DNA from: Podochytrium sp. JEL0797
Lineage: Eukaryota > Chytridiomycota > Chytridiomycetes > Chytridiales > Chytriomycetaceae
Reading direction: 5' to 3'
Length of the DNA: 64,000 bases
Assembly: GCA_027596195.1 (NCBI GenBank)
Contig: JADGJG010000006.1
Coordinates: forward strand, 1-64,000
Each line of letters begins with the position of its first letter. The stretch's first letter is position 1. Positions 56,801-64,000 of this stretch are shown one piece after another. A program made the translations under genes and the position numbers. Under the pieces are notes generated by a model, which did no database searches, was not told where the DNA came from, and saw only the letters and a list, made by a program, of their open reading frames with translations.

Positions 56801-57553
56801 CGCGGGTGGTTCGATCGGTTCGTGGAATCCGACGCCGAGGTTGCCCAAAATGGAGTCGTTTGGAGCTCACTGCTGTCATCTCAAGCGGATGATCCAACCT
56901 GCTCGCTCCAAGATGTTGAAACGCTGTTGAATCGAATCCAGGAACATGATGTCGTGTCGCCAAGTTCGCGCGAGATGGAAACCATGTATCTGATCTTGAT
57001 TTCGAAAGCGGCGCGTGTGGGAAATGTGGGCGCCACAGAGCGGTATATTGGCGAGTTTTTGGAAGGGTCCGGGATGGACGTGGTTGCGGATAAGATCGTT
57101 TCCGCGCGGTTGATGGCGTACGCGCGGGCTGGGATGTATGAGAAAGTGGATGCAATTTGGGCAGATTTGATACATGAGAAAGGCGTGGTGCATCTGTTGG
57201 AGTCGGATGTGTGCTTGTATTTGGATAGTTTCGGATACCGTCGCGACGTGACCGGACTCGAACGTGTTTGGAACCAACTTGTGGATTGGACGCGTGGGTC
57301 CGAGTTCATGATGACGGAGAATCATTGCAACTCTTATTTGGAGGCGTTGCTGCGGTGTGGGGAGTCTGAGAAGGCGGTTGCTGTGGCCAAGCAGATTGGG
57401 GTGGGTGGGTCGCGGTTGGGGTATCTCGATGGAATCTGGCCCACGCAGAAGATGTATGATACGATGGTGGGTGGGTTGGTGCAAAGGCGAGACCGGGATG
57501 AGTTTTCGGACTGGTGCGAGTTGTTTTGGCCGCGTTCAATTATCCGACGATGA
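53865..57553 (+). CDS. Pentatricopeptide-repeat protein, probably mitochondrial
   Basis: Two long exons joined by an intron of about 70 bp (near 56191-56263). The start at 53865 (M-G-N-V-G-K-F-G-R-K-F) gives an Arg/Lys-rich N-terminus that fits a mitochondrial presequence; 53929 in another frame also starts a basic peptide. Helical pairs typical of PPR motifs are clear around 55620-56010, such as V-T-Y-D-L-L-I-R and A-P-F-F-N-T-L-I-R, and weaker helical repeats run through both exons. PPR proteins bind organellar RNA for processing or translation; the target is unknown. The gene begins about 65 bp after repeat copy C. Confidence 0.82.
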
Positions 57554-57578
57554 CCAAAAAACTCTTTTTGAATACAAC

Positions 57579-60500
57579 ATGGCGACGAAACGCGGTGCGT
57601 TTTATTCCTGCGATCATCCCTTCCACACTCTCCTGACAACCACCCACTCTCATAGTCGTTGACCTCACGGATCTCCCCGACTCGCCGCCGCGCCAACGCC
57701 CTCGCGTGGCTGCCCCAGCCATCGACCTCACGCAGGAGCCAATTGATCTCGAGCCTGATCAAGACGCAGAGGTTGAGCCAGAGGAGGAGCTTGGATGGTG
57801 CGACGACAAGATTGTCGGCGTGAGGTCATTCATTCATGGGTGATACCCTCGGTCGTAATCCTGATCCCTGCTCCTTTCACATTCTCCCCGATCCAGATAC
57901 TACACGGGCATTGTGCTCAACAGAGAAAACGTGCAGCTGGTGCGCGAGCCGCAGAACCCGTACGACCGCAACGCAATCCAGGTCAAAAACATTGCAGGAA
58001 TCCAGGTTGGCCACATTCCACGCGGGATTGCGATGCTTGCTGCCCCGCTGATGGATGCGGGTCTGTTGCGTATCGAGGGTGAGTTTGCTGATGAGTGTGC
58101 TCTATTGCGCCCTGAATTAAACTGACATTCGCGGACTTTGTTTTCTCCGGACAAAAAAAGGGGTCGTGACGGCAAAGCCGCGTTCTGGGGCAGCAACTGT
58201 TCCGTTGACATTGTCCTTCTTCCTGCGTATTCCCGAACGCAGACGCGAAGTTGCGAGTCGCCTTGCCAGTTTGCACTTGAGACTGGGCGTCGCTGCACTC
58301 CCCACCACGACTCCTTCCAAGCCAGTGCCTGTGCGTCCTGCGATTACAAATCCGCTTCAAGAGTGGGAGGTAAAAGACGCGTGTTTTGGCCGTTATTTTA
58401 GTGTCCGGGAATTCTCAAAATATCAATGCAAACAACAGAAACTCTTGCAACGAGGCTCACACATGACCCCGCAAGCCAGTTCTGCTCTTGTCGAAAAACT
58501 CGTCATGTCTGAAAAGGATCTCGAAAAGATGCCTGAAGCCCCGCAGCCTGTCAAAGTCGCAACCAAACTTCTCCCGTACCAAAAGCAGGGTCTCCATTGG
58601 CTCATTTCGTGCGAACACCCGCAGCTTCCGGAAGGAAACAAGCCGTCACAGTTCTGGACTTTTAACAAAAAGCAGAAGCATTTCGTCAACATTTGCACGA
58701 CTTCCGCCGTTGCTGCTGCTACTCCACCGTCGTTGGCCAGAGGCGGGATTCTGGCGGATGATATGGGTCTCGGAAAAACGCTCCAAGTCATTTCCCTGAT
58801 TTGCTCTGACCCAACTGGAGCTGACATTGTCGCGAATCCTTCCCCCACCTCTGACGCGTTTTCCAAAACCACTCTGATCATCTGCCCCTTGAGCGTGATT
58901 TCGAACTGGGTCGAGCAGATCCAGCAACATACGGTTCCCGAATCCACCAAAGTGTACGTCTTCCACGGAAAAGATCGCACCACTACCCCTTCCTTCCTCT
59001 CCGAGTTCGACGTAGTCATCACGACCTACCAAATGCTCGCTGCAGAAGATCACAAAAAGGGCCTGCACAAGATTGCTTGGAGACGCGTGGTCCTCGATGA
59101 AGGCCACATTATTCGCAACCGCAACTCCAAACAGACCAAATCGATTGTCGCGTTGAACGCTGAAAGACATTTAGTTGTGAGCGGCACTCCGATTCAGAAC
59201 TCGATCGAGGATTTGTATCCGTTGATGTCGTTCATGAAGTTTGCGCCGTTTTCGGAGTTGAGTGTCATCTTTTTTTTCGCGTTTTAACGCGTTTTTGTGC
59301 TTTTATCCTGACTTTATGATACAGCCATGAATGGTTCAATCGCCTTCTCTCCCGTCCTCTCAAAAACAATACCGAAGTCGGCAAGAACACGCTCAAACTG
59401 TTCATGGGCCAATGCTGCCTTCGTCGCACCAAGGCCATGAAATTCAATGGCGTCCCCATCCTCGCCCTCCCCACATGCAACACTTATCTCCACGCCATCG
59501 ATTTCAAATACGACGACGAAAAGAAGGCATATGAGTCGTTGAATGCGGAATTTGAGAAACGTTTCGATGAGTTTGTGGATGCTGGATCCGAATCCAAGTC
59601 TTATGGTGAGTCCTGCGTCTTCTGATATCTCAAATAACATTGATATAACACCCCATTACGCAGCTCACATCCTCGAAATTCTGATTCGCTTGCGCCAAGT
59701 CTGCTGCCACCCCGCCCTACTCGGCGACCGCAAACTCCTCCTCCAAAAAACCGCCCAAGACGCATTCTCCGCCGCCCAACGCGACCCCAAAGACCCCAAC
59801 GTCCAACGCCTCCTCGCGATTCTCCGCGACCACATCGAAGACGATTGCGCCGTGTGTCTCGATTCCATGACCAAACCGTGCGTCACGCAGTGTGGACATT
59901 TCTTTTGCTTGCAATGCATCACGGATGTGATTCAAATCCAGCAAGGAAGTCCTTGTCCCATGTGTCGCACCAAGTTGACCATCAACAACCTCATGGAACT
60001 CCCACCCTTTCAAGAAGACACGCCAGCGACTCAATCGCAAGACCCAGCCGTTGATACCACAGCCCCAACGCAGGAGGACGCCTCCACAGCCTTGACGATT
60101 CTCAAACCGAGCTCCAAAATCGACACCCTCATCACCCTCCTCACGACCGCCCTCGCCAAAGACACGTCCACCAAATCCATCGTGTTTTCGCAGTGGTCCA
60201 AAATGCTCGATCAAGTTGAACCACACCTTAACGCGCATGGAATCTCGTTCGTCCGGTTTGACGGCAGCTTAACGCGTAAAGCCCGCCTCCGCGCCATCGA
60301 TCAATTCAAATCCCCCACGTCTGGAACAAACGTGTTCCTCGCAACGCTCAAGAGCGCCGGAGTCGGCCTCAACCTCACAGAAGCGAGCCTCGTGTTCATG
60401 CTGGACCCGTGGTGGAACGCGAGTGTAGAGAACCAGGCGATGGATCGAGTGTATCGCCTGGGACAGACGAAGGAGGTGAATGTGTTTCGGTTGGTGGTGA

Positions 60501-60655
60501 AGGGGACAGTGGAGGAGCGGGTGTTGGATATTCAGGAGCGGAAGCGGGGGTTGGTTGGGGAGGCGTTTGGTGGGGCGGCGGCGGCGGGTGGGAATGGGGG
60601 GAGGGGGAGGGAGGCGAGGATGGAGGAGTTGAAGGTTTTGTTGGGGAGAAGATGA
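57579..60655 (+). CDS. HLTF/Rad5-type SNF2 ATPase with HIRAN and RING domains
   Basis: DNA-damage-tolerance helicase and ubiquitin ligase. A short first exon (M-A-T-K-R) splices to V-V-D-L-T-D-L-P, a SUMO-interaction-like motif, with I-D-L-T-Q-E-P-I-D-L after it. The HIRAN domain reads V-G-V-R-Y-Y-T-G-I-V...P-Q-N-P-Y-D-R-N-A-I. The SNF2 core has A-D-D-M-G-L-G-K-T (ATP binding), I-C-P-L-S-V-I-S-N-W, D-E-G-H and S-G-T-P-I-Q-N-S. A RING finger is inserted between the helicase lobes (C-A-V-C-L-D-S...C-G-H-F-F-C-L-Q-C...C-P-M-C-R), and the second lobe ends with Y-R-L-G-Q-T. This layout, HIRAN-SNF2-RING-helicase C, is that of HLTF and yeast Rad5, which polyubiquitinate PCNA. Confidence 0.93.
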
Positions 60656-61049
60656 GATGTTTTTGAGGTTTCGCTTTAGTGGAGTGTTGGTAATTCGTTT
60701 CTTTTTCTATTTGTTTTGCTTATAAACATTTGTCCGCGCGAAGATATTTAAGAAGAGAAACGTTGCTGTTGATCGCCACTCGGAATACGAGGGAATGCAT
60801 TCAGAATGCGTTTCTCCGATCGTCTGACGCAATTTGACATCAGTCAACTAAAATTTGGATTCTTGACAGTTGCCCGCTTTCCTTTTTTGTCATGTGTCAA
60901 ACTTTCTTTATTATTTTTAATCAGTTGATAGATGTCATTTGAAATTAACTCTCGAATATACTAACGCGTTCAAAGAAGTTTGAAAGAGATGCTCAAAGAA
61001 ATCTATATAATGAAGCACAACAAAACAAACCCAAAAAAAACCCCCAACC
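60656..61049. other. Intergenic region between convergent genes
   Basis: About 390 bp of AT-rich sequence between the HLTF-like stop and the CAX 2 stop. It should contain both 3' ends. I see no gene or repeat in it. Confidence 0.6.
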
Positions 61050-62633
61050 TCACACCTTCACAAAGAAAAACGCAAGCGCAATAATCACATACGAGGCCAA
61101 CAACATCCACCCTTCCAACCAATGCGACCTCCCATCCGAAATCAACGTCGAAGTCACATAAATCGTTACAAACAGCACAGCCGTTTCAAACAACTCAAAA
61201 TCCAACGTCAACGGTTGTCCAATCATCCACCCAATCAAGACCAACAAGGGCGCCACGAGCAGCGCGATTTGCATGCTGGATCCAACGGCTACACTAATCA
61301 CGAGGTCCATTTTGTTGCGCATGGCAGAGCTGACGGCGGTTAAATGCTCCGCAGCGTTTCCAACGATGGGGAGGAGGATAATCCCGATAAACGTTTCACT
61401 CCACCCCAACTGCAAACTCAATCCTTCCAACGACCCCACCAAAAACTCGGCACAAATCCCAATCACAACCGTGGCCCCGACCAACGACGCAAATGCCACC
61501 ACCGCCAACGTATCAGGCCTCTCCTCCTCCTCTTCTTCCTCGTCCTCAATCTCAAACTCTCCCGCGCGCCGCTGTTCCTCCTCCTTCGACAACAACACCT
61601 GTTCCGACGTTTTCCCCTTCTTCACATCCCTCGCGGAAATAACCAATCCGTTCGGATTCGTCTTGATTTGAAACACCAAAAACATGCCGTAAGTTATCAA
61701 AAGCATCACCGCCGTCCCGCGACTAATCTCAACCACCCCCTCCCCCCCAACAGGCCCACTCATCCCAAACGCAGTAGGAACCACAAAGCCAAGCGTCACC
61801 ACCGCCAACAACCCCGTATTCACATTCGCAGAATCGACACTAAACTCTTGATACATGTCGCGTGAGTATGGGACCAGGCCGCCGAGGAGGAACGAGAGGC
61901 CGAGGACGAGGAGGAGGTTTGAGAGGATGGAGCCAATGAGGGAGGCTTGGACGATGCGGAGGAGACCTTGTTTGAGGGCGAGGATGCCGACAATGAGTTC
62001 GACGGCGTTTCCGAAGGTGCTGTTGGTGGGGAGGGGGGGGGGGGGGGGGGGTGAGTGATTGGGCTTGCAAGGAGGGAGACACATTTTTTTTGCCACTCAC
62101 GCATTAAACAAGCCGCCCAAAGTTTCGCCAAACCGCATAGCCAGTTGATCCGTGGAATAGTCAAGCACTTTGGCGAGGGGGATGATGGCGCAAAAGTTAA
62201 GGACGAATGTGGGAATGTCGCCTGAAAGGGGGGAGGAATCGATCAATATGGCGGCGAAATGAATGGCGGCGCCTTGGTTACCCCATTTCAAGACCTCCGA
62301 CAAGACGCCAAGGGGAACAAAGATGCACGAGAGGATGTTGAACCAGAAGATGGACTTCCAAATGGCCATGAGACTGCTGACGACCGTCGGGGCAGCGTGA
62401 ATGTCAGCATGGCTGCTGGCTGTGATTGGTTGGTTGGGGGGTCAGCACGTGTGCGTTTGCGGTGCAAGAGAAGTGGGGGTCCCACACCTGTCGTTGTGGG
62501 CAGCGTCTCGTTCTCGACGGCGTTTATCATCAACTCGTCGTTCTTTGGCGAAATTGCAATCAAAAATTCCATTTCCTCGATATTCGAGAATTGTTTCTGG
62601 ATCCAAAGATGGATCAAAAGGTTCAATTCTCAT
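61050..62633 (-). CDS. CAX-type cation/H+ exchanger 2
   Basis: Second intact exchanger of the CaCA superfamily. The start M-R-I-E-P-F-D-P at 62633 is followed by an intron (about 62492-62420) to the exon with M-A-I-W-K-S-I-F-W-F-N. Both exchanger repeats are present: G-N-A-V-E-L-I-V-G and G-N-A-A-E-H-L-T-A-V. The central loop has a run of Glu (E-D-E-E-E-E-E-E-E) and is longer than in exchanger 1. The C-terminus is F-F-V-K-V. An intron between G-L-F-N-A and T-F-G-N (about 62100-62007) contains a run of 19 G on the plus strand. Ca2+ or Mn2+ transport into vacuoles is inferred from the family. Confidence 0.9.
62033..62051 (+). repeat. G19 homopolymer in a CAX 2 intron
   Basis: A run of 19 G (C on the coding strand) just before the intron acceptor, so it replaces a normal pyrimidine tract with pure C. 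Confidence 0.9.
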
Positions 62634-62701
62634 GGATAAGCCCGCATTTCCCCTTCCTCTTTTTCTCCTTTTCGAACATGTCAAATAAATTATTACTCGC
62701 A

Positions 62702-64000
62702 TCAAAGCGCCAACTCATCAATATCATCCTCCGAATCCTCGCCATCATCTTCGACAACAACAAACTGTCGCTTCGAGTTCCCTCCTGCCTCCACCAACAC
62801 GTCTCCCCCAATTTTCCGCTTCCTCGAGGAATCTTGGCCCAAACTAGTGGACTCAAGAACGAGCGGCTCCCCATCGGAACCTATGCTCGCCGAGTCTTCG
62901 TCGTCGTCCTCGGCTTCTGAATCGCTATTGGATTCGTCCGCCGTATCGCCGTCGTCGGTTTGGTGGTCTGAGTCGTATTCTTCGTCCAACTGCCAAAAAA
63001 GGTTTTTGGTTTGCAAGAGTTCAGCAAAAAAGCTTGACTTCGAAAACGCTCTGCGCAGTCGCGGCTATTTCGCGTCGTCGACGCCCTCATGTCTACTTTC
63101 GTCATACAAAAGCACGTGACTTGTTCGCTTCCACTCACTCTTGGAATTCCGCGCTTTGCGTCGTTGAGGCGTTCGCTGCGCGTAGCTCAGCTTACGAGTC
63201 GCAATTAATTGCGTCACTCCAAATTGACTTGTCCGCTTCACTCACTCTTCACATACACGCGCACTCGCGTCGACCCCACTTGGGGCGGCGCAGTCAACAC
63301 AAAAGAAAACACTCACATCATCATCAGCATCTTCACACACCCCCACGAAATCTTCATCCTCTTCATCCGAATCCAACTCATCCCCATTCACATCAATTCC
63401 CTCTCCCGGAACCGCACCAACCCTTTCCGAATCGCCCATGACACGCCCGGTCCCAATTACAACGACATTGTTGGTCGACTTTGCTGCGTCTTCCAATTCC
63501 AGCACTTCACTCGCATCCGCGACACGCACACCCCGGCCCTTGAAATACGCCAAAACAGACTCCAACTCGTTCTTATCAACCATCTCTACCTCCAACGATT
63601 CGAGCTCCCCACCGGGGGTCACACGGTGATGAATCAACAGCGTAAAAGTGCGTGAAGTGATGAACGCGAACGAGATGGCGCGGATGGTGGCGATGGGAAG
63701 AATATGCAGCGGTTTCTTGGGACCAAAAAACACAGTTTGCGGGAGCAGGTAGAGGTGTCCATCCTTCATTTTGACGAGTCCGTTGACCCAGCAGCAGTTT
63801 GCGCGGCCGAGTTTGGAGTTGGGGGAGGCGAGGTCGAAGAGGGACATGTTGGGTTGTTCGATTTGGATTGAGGCTGGTTGGAAATTCGGGCGCCGCGGAA
63901 TCCGGTTAGAAAGTGCTAGTTTTTAAGGAGAGAAAGGGGGTGGGGAAGGGCGCGGCACAAGCAAAGCTCACCAGGCAATACATGGCTCAGCATGTTGAGA
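62702..64000 (-). CDS. Rtt106-like histone chaperone, N-terminus outside the window
   Basis: Three exons are visible: 64000-63972, 63873 to about 63290 and about 62995-62702. The middle exon holds a PH-like Rtt106 domain with G-H-L-Y-L-L-P-Q-T-V-F-F-G-P-K-K-P, L-P-I-A-T-I-R-A-I-S-F, F-T-L-L-I-H-H and a downstream E-M-V-D-K-N-E-L. The tail is very acidic (runs of Asp/Glu/Ser) and ends D-D-I-D-E-L-A-L, with K-R-K-I in it. Rttp106-type proteins bind H3-H4 through this domain pair and an acidic region. The frame continues beyond the right edge. The intron at about 63289-62996 (near 290 bp) is by far the longest in the window. Confidence 0.78.

Noticed and set aside
63180..63215. TAGCTCAG, resembling a tRNA D-arm
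   Set aside because: No matching acceptor stem, anticodon arm or T-arm could be found around it. It lies in the long intron of the Rtt106-like gene.
1..64000. CRISPR arrays, rRNA, classical tRNA, bacterial-type operons
   Set aside because: None was found. The window is intron-rich eukaryotic DNA.

Overview
The window is nuclear DNA from a fungus. Genes are dense and sit on both strands, most introns are 45-80 bp with GT-AG ends, and the gene set is fungal (class IV-type chitin synthase, LysM proteins, SURF4/Erv29, Nma111, CAX-type exchangers). It also holds genes that yeasts and moulds have lost: BBS5 (ciliary BBSome), RSPH14 (axonemal radial spoke), presenilin and hamartin/TSC1. A chitin-making organism that keeps ciliary genes points to a zoosporic early-diverging fungus, most likely a chytrid. 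This is inferred from gene content; no marker gene such as rRNA is present.

Layout. 0-9.7 kb: partial unknown gene, hamartin (TSC1), a dispersed repeat (copy A) whose 3' end seems to supply the first exon of a BTB gene, remnants of two further BTB copies, an endopolyphosphatase and a TLC-domain protein. 9.7-14.7 kb: BBS5, an unknown basic protein, a small secreted Gly-rich protein and a zinc-knuckle protein built from phase-1 exons. 14.7-20.6 kb: a tandem cluster of four secreted CAP/PR-1 proteins, two with LysM domains, plus a decayed fifth copy. 20.6-26 kb: a large unrecognised gene and RSPH14, transcribed divergently from a 69-bp gap. 26-33.8 kb: presenilin with an N-terminal MYND finger, an RNF14-type RBR ligase, SURF4 and a DCAF6-like WD40 protein. 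34-37.3 kb: a protein with six zinc fingers in a repeated module, the first five followed by a Phe-Pro-x-Gly motif. 37.3-38.3 kb: G-tracts and repeat copy B. 38.4-50.8 kb: chitin synthase, multi-RRM protein, OPT transporter and Nma111. 50.8-64 kb: CAX exchanger, a broken CAX duplicate that stops at repeat copy C, a PPR protein, an HLTF/Rad5-type helicase-ligase, a second CAX gene and a partial Rtt106-like histone chaperone.

Most genes are unrelated housekeeping functions. Local themes are flagellar biology (BBS5, RSPH14 and perhaps the divergent unknown gene), the secreted cell-surface CAP/LysM cluster, and ongoing duplication and decay of the BTB, CAP and CAX families, partly bounded by the dispersed repeat. 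Exon boundaries given were read by eye from splice sites and frame, and checked arithmetically for TSC1, endopolyphosphatase, BBS5, RSPH14 and the zinc-knuckle gene.
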